Shown: positions 13,139 through 23,156, counted from the first letter of the stretch. The stretch: 64,000 nucleotides of DNA from Clytia hemisphaerica (GCA_902728285.1 CACVBU010000271.1:2048311-2112310), one strand, 5' to 3'. Numbers and translations are program-made. The notes: generated from the sequence alone by a model not told the origin.

Positions 13139-13145
13139 CTTTGAC

Positions 13146-13496
13146 TTGTCTTTGTAATCTAACTGATGTATCTTTATATTTTGACTTGCACTGTATTTAT
13201 ATTTCGTTAGCTAAACGTGTTATTTTATTCAATTTTAGCCATTTTCCACCAGGAAGATGCGTCAAAGAAAACCTATGGCTTCGTTTTAACTTAAAGTGTC
13301 GTTCGTGACTTATGTTGACTCCTATTCGACTCGTTCGGCATTTACACAGAGGTTTTAGAATTTTCGGGAGATTTTACATTGAAGTATACGAGTTATTTTT
13401 CAGTATTTTAAATTTGAATGATATATAATTAACAAATATTTATTCTACTTAAATGTTCTCCTGAAGCCCATTTTATCCATTAGTAGTGTTCACGTT
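13146..13496. other. Non-coding flank 3' of B1
   Basis: AT-rich duplicated DNA, no supported gene. An 80-codon frame on the + strand of unit 2 (22,270-22,512) covers the homologous stretch but is split by the MITE in unit 1 and has no recognisable features. Confidence 0.6.
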
Positions 13497-13837
13497 TTAT
13501 TGACATAAAATACTTCATAAACGACCATCACACAGACTTCAACTTTTGCTTCATTTTGATAACAAACGTCAATTGAATGGTCTTGAGAAATGCAATTTGA
13601 GTCACCCCGATGAAATTGGCCATGTCTATAATAAAAGTCCACACATTGATCAAACCAATCGTTCCAACATTGGCTGAAAAGAGTTGGTGAAGATGTTGCT
13701 CGTCCATTGCCAATGCAATATACACTTGCTTGCTCTTTACAGACGGCTTCAATTGCTTGAGTTGGATAGTTTTACTGTAGCATCGACAAGAAGACATGAT
13801 ACAAATAGCAGAAAAACTAATTCAGTTTTAAAGACAT
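13497..13837 (-). pseudogene. B1, eight-cysteine secreted protein gene, frameshifted copy
   Basis: Homologous to intact B2 (22,701-23,045) but 341 rather than 345 nt long. After the ATG (13,835-13,837) a short T run has lost one base, giving a stop after six codons. Further losses lie in the signal-peptide region (the TTAATTA stretch shortened) and near the C terminus. The mature eight-cysteine region is otherwise preserved. The mirror copy at 56,780-57,129 is broken by different homopolymer changes. Since the arms are otherwise near-identical, I think these lesions are read errors and the real outer gene may be intact. Confidence 0.75.
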
Positions 13838-14168
13838 TTATTACTCCTTTCCGTTTTATCTTTTAGAAGAATCGCCCTTTTTCATTGAACTCCAGATCTA
13901 TTTGAACCAATTCTGAAATACTAATTTAATTTATATGATTATTTGATATTTATATTGACCTTCGGAAAATGTACATCTGACAGACATTAATCCATATAGG
14001 TCATATGGCAAGTTACTGATTGATAAAATCGATCAAAATTTCTTCGTCAATTATCAGTGTTAAAATTATGATTGTACAAACGTACATGCAAAACAAGACT
14101 TATTTCATAATTTGAATGATTTTTAAGCATCTTTTAATTACACATGGAAAAGCGATTGGCTTGAGCTA
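13838..14168. other. Upstream region of B1
   Basis: AT-rich, homologous to the upstream region of B2, including the TATA-like site about 110 bases before the ATG (about 13,950). No other gene seen. Confidence 0.5.
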
Positions 14169-14345
14169 CAGTGGAGTCCCTTTAGCTTGATCCTTTATAA
14201 CTCGAATTTCAACTTAACTCGAACAAGTTTTTTATAGTCCTTTCAGTTAACAATGTCTTATAAACCTTACTCCATAACTCGAAAATTTGTTAACTCGAAT
14301 AAATTTTTACTCCCCATACGTGTTCAAGTTATAGGGACTCCATTA
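14169..14345. mobile_element. 177-bp pogo/Tc1-like MITE
   Basis: Starts CAGTGGAGTCCCTT and ends in the degenerate inverted match AGGGACTCCATTA, with TA on both sides. The interior repeats TAACTCGAA-type motifs. It is present in both tandem units, so it predates the duplication. Confidence 0.75.
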
Positions 14346-14360
14346 TAAGATAGAATTTCA

Positions 14361-14625
14361 CACCCCTGTATCAAAAATCCACTGAGATGACCCAGCCCCA
14401 CCTGGAAAATTTGCCAAAAATTTCGTCCCTGGTGGTGAAATAACCTGGAAATGACTTGATTTCATCCCCTTCGAAATTCAATCTTCATAAAATTACACTC
14501 CAAAACAATCCTCACTAGATTTTCTAAGCTTGAACAATAGATTTTCTATCCCCATTGGGATTTCAATTTGAATTTTTTATCCCTGCTAATGAAAAAGTTC
14601 CACCGGGGCTTTGAGGCAGGATTAG
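14361..14625. mobile_element. CACCCCTGT-type MITE (degenerate copy)
   Basis: Begins CACCCCTGTATCA and ends near CCACCGGGGCTTTGAGGCAG. The better preserved copy at 31,912-32,195 shows these are inverted termini. The interior is rich in ATCCCCA/TGGGGAT motifs. No coding capacity. Confidence 0.7.
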
Positions 14626-17600
14626 GAATGTATTTTCGTTAATTTCTTTGTTCGATGGCGGTAGCTATATGGACAGGTAAAAGCTATTAACAAAATCCCT
14701 TGCACCATTTTATTCATTCAATTTAAGATATTCGCTAACTTCCTATATATAAAAAGGAACAATTTTCGTCCCAATTTCATATGTGAGGATATAAATGATG
14801 AAGAATAAAGATAAAAAGAAGAATAAAGATAATGACTTGAGAACATTATATTCCAAGAATATAATGAGAGTATTATAATAGAGATGAAGTGGAAAACTAT
14901 TAGTCTTATAAAGGGTGTGAATTCCGTCTTACCGTCGATTTTTATATTAGCAAGTATCTCTCTATGAACGCGAACGTATTGATAATCAACAATGAACGTT
15001 TAAGGGTGTATTCCAGCAAATAGCTTTTTTTCAACGTCATTCAAAGCGCACTTCACTGAACGCTTTTTTCATTCCTTTAAAGCCAGTTGCGCAGAACATG
15101 AAAAAACAAGCAATAATTGAATATTTTCAAATATATCGTACCAGATCTCATAGATGAATGTAGGCTGCGCGCACCCCAAAGATTATTTTGGTATAGGGGA
15201 CGCGTTCCTTGTTTAATATTACCGTCCGTGAGTTACCTCAATTTTGGGGTAACATGTTTCAATTTCCTTAAAAAACTTTAGAAATCCGATAATTGTATTG
15301 GCTCTCACTAAGGTCAGAAAATTTGTTAAGGGATTTCAAGATAGAACTTTTGTTTTTGGTTCCTTGACACTTTTAACTCTTTAACTGCCATTGTCATTTT
15401 TTTCTAAGTTTTTTTAAATAAAATCGCTAGTTCAACTTTAAAGGCTTATATCTCCGGATCTACAATCATGGTCGTAATATTTGAGAAAAAAGGGAAATCC
15501 ACCGGGAAGTTTTGAAACCACAATCAATTTGTAAGTGCTCTAAAGTAGGTTTGAAGGGTAGAGTTTTAACACTAGACTTAAAAATAGTCCAATGTAGCAA
15601 TATAGCCTGGAAGTCTGCCAACCCCTCCCAAATTGAAATATTCGATTAAGTTAAAGAGATAGCCCAAAATCGACTTTCTCACCAGAACTTTAATTCTCGA
15701 AAAACGTTAAAATAACCGAAATTCTCATTCTATTTCGACCATGATTGTAGATGGAGTTTGAAGCTTGCTCATAGCTCGTTGGATAGCGTACATAGAGTCT
15801 CCTCTTTTTTTAGGTGCCTTCGGCGCCGCCCGATATAGGAAGGGTGGGGCGGGTGGCGGCTAAGGGGGGTAACTAAAGCTGAGTAAGGTAAGGGAAATTA
15901 AAGCTGCGTGGACCTGCCTGAATGATAGAAAGGTGCCCAGTTGTAAAACTTCAAACTAATTTGCTGGAAGACAGAATCAAGTAAGGCAAGGCCAAATTTG
16001 GAGGTTCTTGGATCACTTGTTGACTAAAAATGGTCAAAAAACGGTCAAAATCTTGAAAAAGTGGATTTTTGCCAAATCTTTGCATTTTTTGACTTAAAAT
16101 CTCGCTGAAAAGACTCACTTTTGATTTTTTTTTTGCTTGGGCATGTAGCCTAATCCAATTCCTACGAGTTAGAACAAAAGTGACGATTTCTAACTCAAAC
16201 TGGGCATTACATAGCCCATGACCAATATACTCGTCATTAGCACTTAAAGGGTTAATAAAAAATTGTATTTTCAAGTTGTTTGGTGATTTGGTAATTAATT
16301 AAGAATCTAATTACGAAATTGCTTTGAAAAGACGCTCATAAAATGTTATATTACCCAATTTTTTCATTCAATATAGTCCGTAAAGAACTGAAATTTTTTG
16401 GAAAAAGTTTTTAAATTGATGTATCAAAAAATCAACATTTTCAAGATTTGGAAACAAAATGGCTTTTAAACAAAACTTTTCTGAAAATCTTTTTCTTATT
16501 TTTTACTTTCTAACGCAAAATCTTTTTCAAAATGTTCTTTCTTCGTCGAAAATGATAAGGTCTTCAAAGTTGAAATACTGCTCTTTGCACAAGTCTTCAT
16601 TTTTTTTCTTCATCATATTTTTTCACTGCAATTTTAAAATTTTCAGATTTAATAGTTGGCCTGGCAGAAAAATGTGTAACTTGTCATAGTTTTGTTGGCT
16701 ACATCAGGCAGAAGTCTATATTTTGTACATGGCAATCATGAAAAAATCACTATGGTCAGAGCCCAACCTCTAGCCATTCAAATTTTCGATCAAAATTTGA
16801 TGAAATTTAAAGATATCTCATATAGAACTTACTAATCAAGTTTCTAAACCTGAAAACACAAAGACACTCTGGGGTCACTCTGGTAAACTAAAAAATACGT
16901 GATATTTTACTAAGAAATACATATTCTATTAGAATTTCTATCATGAAAAAATTTCGTACCAAATTCGCCAAATTTAATCCCTGCCAAAATTTACCCACTT
17001 AAGGTAATCAAAATTTATTGTAAAAATTTTCAAGAAATGATAATGTCATTATTCTTTAGTACATTTTACTCATCTTAGCCATATTTATACTAGGCTTTAA
17101 AGGGCGGCTCAAAACTAGGAGGCTGTTCCTGTACGACCCCTTAACTTTTGATCTAGTGAGGCTTTTTGGATGAAATTTGGCACACAAGGTCCTTGTCTAA
17201 TAGCGTAATTTTATGAGCAAAATTCGAGAAATTCCTTTGTTCTTAATATTAATAGCTATTGTATTCTAACAAAGGTTTTAGATAAGAGTTCCCTGAGTCT
17301 TGAGATGATTGTCTTATCCCAAATTAATATTTAATAAAATCACGATTTAAAAGATATAATTGACATAAAAAATGAATTTGTTAATAGAAACCTGTCAATT
17401 TTTGTGACACCTACTGTCAGAAATATCATCATGCTCAAGGTGTGAAAGTTTTAGGTGTCAATTTTTTTTAAGCTGAATAAACGAATTTACAGAAATTTCA
17501 TGCCAAAAGCTCTATTATTTCAGGAGCTCTTAGCATTATTTTCATCCCCGAACAGAAATAGCCCCCCTTAATACGAATAGGATAAAGCAAATTTTAGGAT

Positions 17601-18034
17601 TTAAAATTTATGGTATACCAAAAAATCGGCAAATATGTTATAGACCTTTCCAATACCTTTCAAACAGGCCTAAAGATCTTTTCTAGATCGTTTTCAATTA
17701 ATGTTTATCTGAGTATCGGTTAGATGACAGTTGTCATTTCGTGATGACGTTATCACAGATTAGATGACGTCACCGAATCGAAATTTTTTTCTATGCGTTT
17801 AAATATGGGTTTATATTGTGGTAAGCAAAATCGTTTCCAAATTTGGTTCAAAGAATATCAACTAGGACAAAAGTTATTCAGGGTTGTGTAAAATACCCTA
17901 CCCCGGTAATATCAAACTGTAAAAAAATCGTTAAGTGTCTACACACCTCCTTCCCGGAATTATACACAAATCACACATCTTCTTATAACCTTCACCTCAT
18001 ATAAACCTTATAATAAATCAAACAAATCAGTTTT
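14626..18034. other. Intergenic DNA between B1 and A1
   Basis: No supported gene. It holds an AAGAATAAAGATAAA microsatellite (about 14,805), a 10-bp hairpin on CATTATATTC (about 14,846), a GC-rich hairpin GGTGCCTTCGGCGCC (about 15,811) and the 3' half of the MITE that is complete at 26,784-27,042. About 340 bp near 16,060-16,400 are absent from unit 2 and lie between two GAAAAAG direct repeats, as expected for a slippage deletion. A 107-codon frame there has no protein-like features. Confidence 0.6.
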
Positions 18035-18385
18035 TCAAATGCATTCTTCGACTTCATAGACCACTTCAACACAAACTGTATGTTCATTTTCATCAAAATA
18101 ACATATCATGGTGTCTTGTTTCTTTACCATTACACAAAACACATTATCTCGATTCGTTCCCTTTATATCTTGTTTCCATGCTGAGTAGCACAATGCGAAT
18201 TTCTTTTCCCAGTACATTCTGTAATCAAGGTCTGGATTTTGAGACACCATTTTGTTGCAATCTAATGAGGCTTTTTCTTTACAAGCTCCGATGATTAAGT
18301 CGTTACCAATGTTGCCGACAACATTCCCAAAGCTTTGTAACATAATAGCCAAAACAGCTAGTCTTTGAAAATGTCTAATCTTCAT
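18035..18385 (-). CDS. A1, small secreted eight-cysteine-family protein, one cysteine lost
   Basis: A 116-aa single-exon frame. Residues 1-24 look like a signal peptide: basic start, then a hydrophobic run to about Gly24. The mature part carries seven of the family's eight cysteines (35, 43, 66, 84, 95, 105, 115). Position 58, cysteine in A2, is tyrosine here. It differs from A2 by six bases over 351 by eye, four of them amino-acid changes (58, 73, 92, 93). A pyrimidine-rich tract ending in TTTTAG lies about 30 bases before the ATG and would serve as a 3' splice site for a 5'-UTR intron. I do not recognise the family. Extracellular action is inferred only from the signal peptide and cysteine pattern. 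With an odd cysteine number the fold may be compromised, or the change may be a sequence error, although both arms carry it. Confidence 0.75.
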   Translation of the reverse strand: MKIRHFQRLAVLAIMLQSFGNVVGNIGNDLIIGACKEKASLDCNKMVSQNPDLDYRMYWEKKFALCYSAWKQDIKGTNRDNVFCVMVKKQDTMICYFDENEHTVCVEVVYEVEECI

Positions 18386-18502
18386 TTTTAAATGTCACTA
18401 GACTTACAGCTCTAAAATTAAACAGGAAAAAAATGAAATAAAGTTCATCATAAAAAACTGCAGGTTTAATAAGGATTCACTTTTCTTCGCTGAAAAGTGT
18501 GA

Positions 18503-18734
18503 TCTCTAAGTAAGTAAATCTGTGACCGCAGTCGGAGGCGACCCGAAGGCTCCTTTTTCGATAGCTATTTACCCGAAGGTAGGGGAGGAGGCCACTGCAG
18601 ATGTTTTTTTCCGTCAGCGGACGCAGACCTGAATTAGTGGTCGCAGACCTGATTTAGTGGCTGAAGACCTGAATTAAAAACCGAAGACTTTATGCAGTGG
18701 TCGAATACCTTTTTTAACGGCCGAAGACCTGGAG
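18503..18734. repeat. SINE tail fragment followed by AGACCTGA minisatellite
   Basis: 18,503-18,603 matches the tail half of the SINE at 62,615-62,886 (CTGCGACC...CAGTCGGA, CCGAAGGTAGGGGAGG). From about 18,616 to 18,734 come five or six imperfect units of about 20 bp built on GCAGACCTGAATTAGTGGTC. The SINE head is missing here. Confidence 0.7.
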
Positions 18735-18782
18735 AAAATGAATTGTGGAAATTTGTTATAAATCTTTTTTATAAATTAAATC

Positions 18783-20606
18783 AAGACTGACACTTCCATA
18801 GAAGACCATCCCAATCAAAATTTCGACGATCTCCGATGCTCCGAAGCGACATGTTACGGTTTCGAAGAAAACATCTTAGTATGTATGGCATGTGAACGTT
18901 TCGTACATTATAAATGCACCAGACTCCCACTGTACCAAATTAAGGCTTTTTTGAACGCGAAAGCGAAAAGAAATAGACGATGGACCTTCTTCTGCATCAA
19001 CTGTGTTGAAGTAGTGAGAGATCTCCCTGCTCTTTGTGGTGCAGTTGAGGACGACGACTTTACCAAACTAAAAGATGATATCTCAGAGCATGATCGTGCT
19101 ATCGAAGTATATGACGATAATGAGAGGAAGTTAATCAAGTCAGTCCAGACACTAAAGTCCCGTAATGGGGCTCCCCCAGGGGCTGGCGTGACGCGTGAAT
19201 GACCCTATTTTTCTGTCGTGAATACCTGAATTGGACTTTTTCAACGCGTGAATACGTGAATTGAGATATCCGCGTGAACGTGAAAATAAGATTTTACCAG
19301 CGTGAATTCGTGAATTGAATTAAATCCTTGATATCATATTGACCTATTGCCATTGTAAAGTTATTCAAAATAATCAAAAATTGAAACAGAAACAAATATT
19401 TTTTCCTTATTTTTCTAAGGGTGCATTTTGTGATGCAAATATTGCATCCAGCGAGAGTGTTTTGAGCCAAAACAAAAAAGTCTAAATGAGAAAATTTTCA
19501 ACTTCGCGCTCGCTTCGCTCGCTTTTTCCTTTCCACAGCTTTTCTTCAATGATACAAGGGGACAAACTTTGGAATTTGCGTCCTCTGGATGTACCACCTC
19601 TTTGAAGCTCGCGACTTTCCAGACCATGAATTTGGGTCAAACCTCGATTTAAATTTATTCTCAAAATAAAATATATTTTGGGCCTGCGACGAAGAAAATT
19701 CGGGGGGAAACCTTAAAGCTAAGGCTTAACTTTGCACTTACCTACCTTAAAAAGCAAATCCAGGCAGGGTTTATACCACCGTACGCCAGAGAGGTAGTTT
19801 TTTGTAACTTTGGCGTAATAGACATGATAGACAAACCTTAAACATTGCCCTATGAAAGCTCCAATAATTGTAAGAGGTCTTAAAAGGTCGACGCTGTCGA
19901 GAATAAGGTCAAAAAACTGCAGAGAACTTTATGTTGGCAATAAAAAGGTCAAATTTAGCCCAATAAGGTCACAATCGTTTAACAAAAGAATTAAAAGCAA
20001 AATCAGCGCGTGAACGTGAAAATGGTTTTTTTCGCGCGTGAATACGTGAATTGGCAACAAATTTTGCGTGAATACGTGAATTGAGGGTCGACTGGGGGGG
20101 CCTCCGTAATGCAAAACTCAAACACAAGTCAATCGAGAGATGTACTGTCGAAGAAATGAACGATACAATCCATGAGAAAATCATTGAATTTGGTGCAACC
20201 ATGAAGGCGTCAATTATTGATGAAATCAAAGTGACACTCTTGAGTGTTGAAAACCAGATGGCTGAGGTAAAGCAGTCATATGCTGATGTGGTGAAAGACC
20301 CTTCACAGGATGAGCCCAATACTTCGATCAAAGAGGTGATTAAAGAAGCTCTGCGGGAAGAAGAAGCCGAGGAAACGAACAAACAGAAGCGTGCATACCG
20401 GCGTGGAACCAGCTCCCAAAAAATGTTGTTAATGCTAAGTCAGTCAAAGCATTTAAAGAAGAACTGACTCAAGCATGGATAAAGCACCCGTTAAGTTACG
20501 ATTCAAGATCACTTTTGTAATCATTATGTAGATAGACCGGTTTAGAGGTCCTAGTGTGCCTTGACTGTAAATCCTTTAGTAAATAAAAATAAATAAAAAT
20601 AAATTT
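18783..20606 (+). pseudogene. Internally deleted LINE: PHD-finger ORF1 joined to ORF2 C-terminal tail
   Basis: The first part (18,783-19,167) encodes a PHD-type zinc finger: C-x4-C, then CMAC, HYKC and FCINC, followed by a charged helical stretch. It is interrupted at 19,168 by a TIR element, and the same frame resumes at 20,104 with a coiled coil, SYADVVK and an acidic segment, as in CR1-like ORF1 proteins. Near 20,395 the homology jumps, with a frame change, to a segment reading WNQLPKNVVN and FKEELTQAW, the usual C terminus of LINE reverse-transcriptase ORFs. A short 3' UTR and a (TAAATAAAAA)n tail at 20,579-20,604 complete it. It is thus a short, non-autonomous LINE derivative lacking endonuclease and reverse transcriptase. 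The tail abuts spacer DNA of the tRNA-Gly array, so the LINE appears inserted into an array unit. Confidence 0.75.
19168..20103. mobile_element. 936-bp TIR element inside LINE ORF1, 8-bp target duplication
   Basis: Termini are GGGCTCCCCCAGG and, inverted, GGCCCCCCCAGTC. CCGTAATG is duplicated at 19,160-19,167 and 20,104-20,111, and removing the element restores the ORF1 frame. Copies of GCGTGAATACGTGAATTG cluster at both ends in the same orientation. An 8-bp duplication suggests hAT-type integration; no transposase is present. Confidence 0.85.
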
Positions 20607-20704
20607 ACGAACTTGACGTCAAAATTTCGAGCCAAAAGCTCAATTGGCTAACAAAAAAATAAAAAGTATAGCTTGGCAAAAATGAAGACTTAAACTGAAT
20701 CATT

Positions 20705-20775
20705 GCATTGGTGGTTCAGTGGTAGAATTCTAGTCTGCCACGTGGAAGACCGGGGTTTGATTTCCCGCCAATGCA
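20705..20775 (+). tRNA. tRNA-Gly(GCC)-like, degenerate
   Basis: 71 nt, with matched acceptor stem ends and a CTGCCAC anticodon loop. The anticodon stem pairs poorly and the B box is altered (GGTTTGATTT). Probably a pseudogene. First unit of the array. Confidence 0.6.
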
Positions 20776-20846
20776 TTTAGACGATTGTATGCACAAACAG
20801 CTGACAGTTTGATGTCAAAATATCGAGCACAACAGCAGCCAAAGCT

Positions 20847-20918
20847 AGGGGACATCCGGGTTTGAGCCGGTGACCTCTCGATCTGTAATCGAATGCTCTA
20901 CGACTGAGCTATATCGCC
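20847..20918 (-). tRNA. tRNA-Cys-like gene with ACA anticodon
   Basis: The cloverleaf is intact except for a C-C mismatch at position 3-70. The D arm, variable loop and TGTCCCCT 3' end match metazoan tRNA-Cys(GCA). The anticodon loop reads TTACAGA rather than CTGCAGA, so the anticodon is ACA. It may be a mutated copy, or a Cys tRNA reading TGT if A34 is tolerated or modified. It interrupts the tRNA-Gly array in opposite orientation. Confidence 0.75.
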
Positions 20919-21039
20919 AATAATTTTTCAGATGTGACTGCTGGATATGAAGTCAATATTACACAGTAAAAACTTTATCGGCTAACTAAAAATCTGTGCA
21001 ATATATTTTTGCGAAAATGAAGACTTAATTCATTTTATT

Positions 21040-21110
21040 GCATTGGTGGTTCAGTGGTAGAATTCCCGTCTGCCACGCGGGAGACCAGAGTTTGATTCCC
21101 TGCCAATGCA
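21040..21110 (+). tRNA. tRNA-Gly(GCC)
   Basis: 71 nt with a well-paired anticodon stem (CCCGT/GCGGG) around CTGCCAC. The T arm has one A-C mismatch and GTTTGATTCC in place of GTTCGATTCC. Possibly functional. Confidence 0.7.
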
Positions 21111-21235
21111 TTTAGATAAATGTACGTGCACAAATTTACGAATTTGATGTCAAAATTTCGAACCAAAAGCTTAATTTACTAACCAAAGAATGTAAAGTAT
21201 ACCTTGGGGAAAATGGAGACTTAATTCATTTTATG

Positions 21236-21305
21236 GCTTTGGTGGCTCAGTGGTAAATTCTCGCTTGCCACGCGGGAGACCGGGGTTCGATTCCCCGCCC
21301 ATGCG
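21236..21305 (+). tRNA. tRNA-Gly(GCC)-like, 70 nt
   Basis: The anticodon stem and T arm are canonical (GGTTCGATTCC), but the acceptor stem has two mismatches and one D-loop G is missing. Probably a decaying copy. Confidence 0.65.
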
Positions 21306-21428
21306 TTTAGATAAATGTACATGCACAAAGTTACGAATTTGACGTCAAAATTTCGAACCAAAAGCTTAGTTGGCTAACGAGAGAATGTAAAGTAGCTTGG
21401 CAAAAATGAAGACTTAAACTGAATCATT

Positions 21429-21499
21429 GCATTGGTGGTTCAGTGGTAGAATTATCGCCTGCCATGCGGGAGACTGGGGTTCGATTCCCCGCAAATGCA
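21429..21499 (+). tRNA. tRNA-Gly(GCC)
   Basis: 71 nt with canonical A and B boxes. The loop reads CTGCCAT; there is one acceptor mismatch (G-A at 6-67) and a weak first anticodon pair. The spacing of 193-196 bp between the last three copies, with shared spacer sequence, shows a tandem array. Confidence 0.7.
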
Positions 21500-22130
21500 T
21501 TTACACGATTGTATGCACATACAATTGACAGTTTGACGTCAAAATTTTCTTGTTCTCCTTTGATAAATTAAGATTTTTCTCCTTTAATGGCTAAGGATTT
21601 ATTCGAGATAAGTTTTAAATTTTTTTACGAGTTTGAAATCTCAGAGTGTAACTGCCAAAATGCAGCTAATTTGTCTTTTAGTTTTACGTTCATTTTCATC
21701 GCTTCCTTTGTACTTAGATTTACTAGGTCACAGTGTGGATCTAAACCACACTGAAACGACCGCCTTCCATCACGCATCACGCGAAAAAGCGCGCGCACGT
21801 TATTAACGCCTACATGTCATCTCCAGTACATTTTAGATTATTCATTTAAAACAGATTACAATATAGTCATTTTTCATGTCTCGATTATTCAATTCCGAAT
21901 AAAAGACATTCAGGGAAAAAAAAGAGAAACACCTGGGTAATCTAGTTAAAAAAACCGAAAGTAAATGGTAGACAAAGTAATGAGCCGAGGCAAAACGAGA
22001 TTAGCGTACCACTATGAAAGAAACCACCTCCGGCGGTCGATTATTTGATAGGACTTTCGTAGTGAAACTGTAAATGATTATATAATTTTTATTAGTCTCA
22101 CGTGTATTGTTTATATTATGTGTCTAGGGA
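21500..22130. other. Intergenic DNA after the tRNA array
   Basis: No gene seen. It contains a hairpin CAGTGTGG...CCACACTG at about 21,731-21,753 and a short GC-rich stretch GCGCGCGC at about 21,790. Confidence 0.5.
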
Positions 22131-22700
22131 GTTGCGTATTGTATTGTATAGTACCGTATTGTGTGTATAGTTATGTGTTCGTCCCTTGAGGATTGTCTAG
22201 TTGTTGTATGAGCTGTTGTGATGTGTTATAAATCGGCGTATTGGAATTGTGAGTGTTAGTTGAGAGTATATGTTTACGTGTACGTGTATGTTCAGCCACA
22301 GTGTTTTTAGTAAGTTTCTATTTCTTCTTTCATATGTTATATCTTTGACTTGTCTTTGTAATCTAACTGATGTATCTTTATATTTTGACTTGCACTGTAT
22401 TTATATTTCGTTAGCTAAACGTGTTATTTTATTCAATTTTAGCCATTTTCCACCAGGAAGATGCGTCAAAGAAAACCTATGGCTTCGTTTTAACTTAAAG
22501 TGTCGTTCGTGACTTATGTTGACTCCTATTCGACTCGATCGGCATTTACACAGAGGTTTTAGAATTTTCGGGAGATTTTACATTGAAGTATACGAGTTAT
22601 TTTCCAGTATTTTAAATTTGAATGATATATAATTAACAAATATTTATTCTACTTAAATGTTCTCCTGAAGCCCATTTTATCCATTAGTAGTGTTCACGTT

Positions 22701-23045
22701 TTATTGACATAAAAATACTTCATAAACGACCATCACACAGACTTCAACTTTTGCTTCATTTTGATAACAGACGTCAATTGAATGGTCTTGAGAAATGCAA
22801 TTTGAGTCACCCCGATGAAATTGGCCATGTCTATAATAAAAGTCCACACATTGATCAAACCAATCGTTCCAACATTGGCTGAAAAGAGTTGGTGAAGATG
22901 TTGCTCGTCCATTGCCAATGCAATATACACTTGCTTGCTCTTTACAGACGGCTTCAATTGCTTGAGTTGGATAGTTAATTACTGTAGCATCGACAAGAAG
23001 ACATGATACAAATAGCAGAAAAACTAAATTCAGTTTTAAAGACAT
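22701..23045 (-). CDS. B2, small secreted eight-cysteine protein
   Basis: A 114-aa frame. An upstream in-frame non-ATG start would add 25 residues, but the ATG at 23,045 directly precedes a good signal peptide (residues 1-20, hydrophobic core ending VDA), so I take it as the start. The mature part has cysteines at 34, 42, 58, 66, 83, 93, 103 and 113, spaced C-x7-C-x15-C-x7-C-x16-C-x9-C-x9-C-x9-C. It shares with A2 the CKE-x-AS start, CW at the third cysteine and C-x-x-VVYEV-x2-C at the end, so A and B are paralogues. An AATAAA polyadenylation signal overlaps the stop codon, implying a very short 3' UTR or a later signal. Family and function unknown; secretion is inferred. Confidence 0.8.
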   Translation of the reverse strand: MSLKLNLVFLLFVSCLLVDATVINYPTQAIEAVCKEQASVYCIGNGRATSSPTLFSQCWNDWFDQCVDFYYRHGQFHRGDSNCISQDHSIDVCYQNEAKVEVCVMVVYEVFLCQ

Positions 23046-23156
23046 TTTATTACTCCTTTCCGTTTTATCTTTTAGGAAGAATCGCCCTTTTTCATTGAAC
23101 TCCAGATCTATTTGAACCAATTCTGAAATACTAATTTAATTTATATGATTATTTGA

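Larger units (their letters stand above)
12245..18786. repeat. Tandem segmental duplication, unit 1 (outer)
   Basis: Direct repeat of 22,131-28,837, starting at a shared GTTGCGTATTGTATTG and ending at a shared AAATTAAATCAAG. The units differ by scattered substitutions and several insertions: unit 1 has a 673-bp MITE at 12,466 and about 340 bp more near 16,060-16,400; unit 2 has MITEs at 25,352 and 26,784 plus about 600 further bases around 26,155. Unit 1 carries genes B1 and A1. Confidence 0.9.

Noticed and set aside
13528..13797. 89-codon frame overlapping B1
   Set aside because: A shifted frame of the B gene; it lacks the signal peptide and cysteine pattern of the true frame.
15951..16274. 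107-codon minus-strand frame
   Set aside because: Half of it is missing from the other tandem unit, and it shows no signal, domain or biased conservation.
17755..17775. CRE-like TGACGTCA as promoter of A1
   Set aside because: It lies 3' of A1 rather than upstream, and no other gene is nearby.
18616..18734. Possible CRISPR-like array (20-bp repeats)
   Set aside because: Units are contiguous and imperfect with no spacers; a eukaryotic minisatellite.
22270..22512. 80-codon + frame with a hydrophobic start
   Set aside because: It could pass for a secreted peptide, but it is split by the MITE in unit 1 and has no conserved pattern; it overlaps the non-coding unit start.
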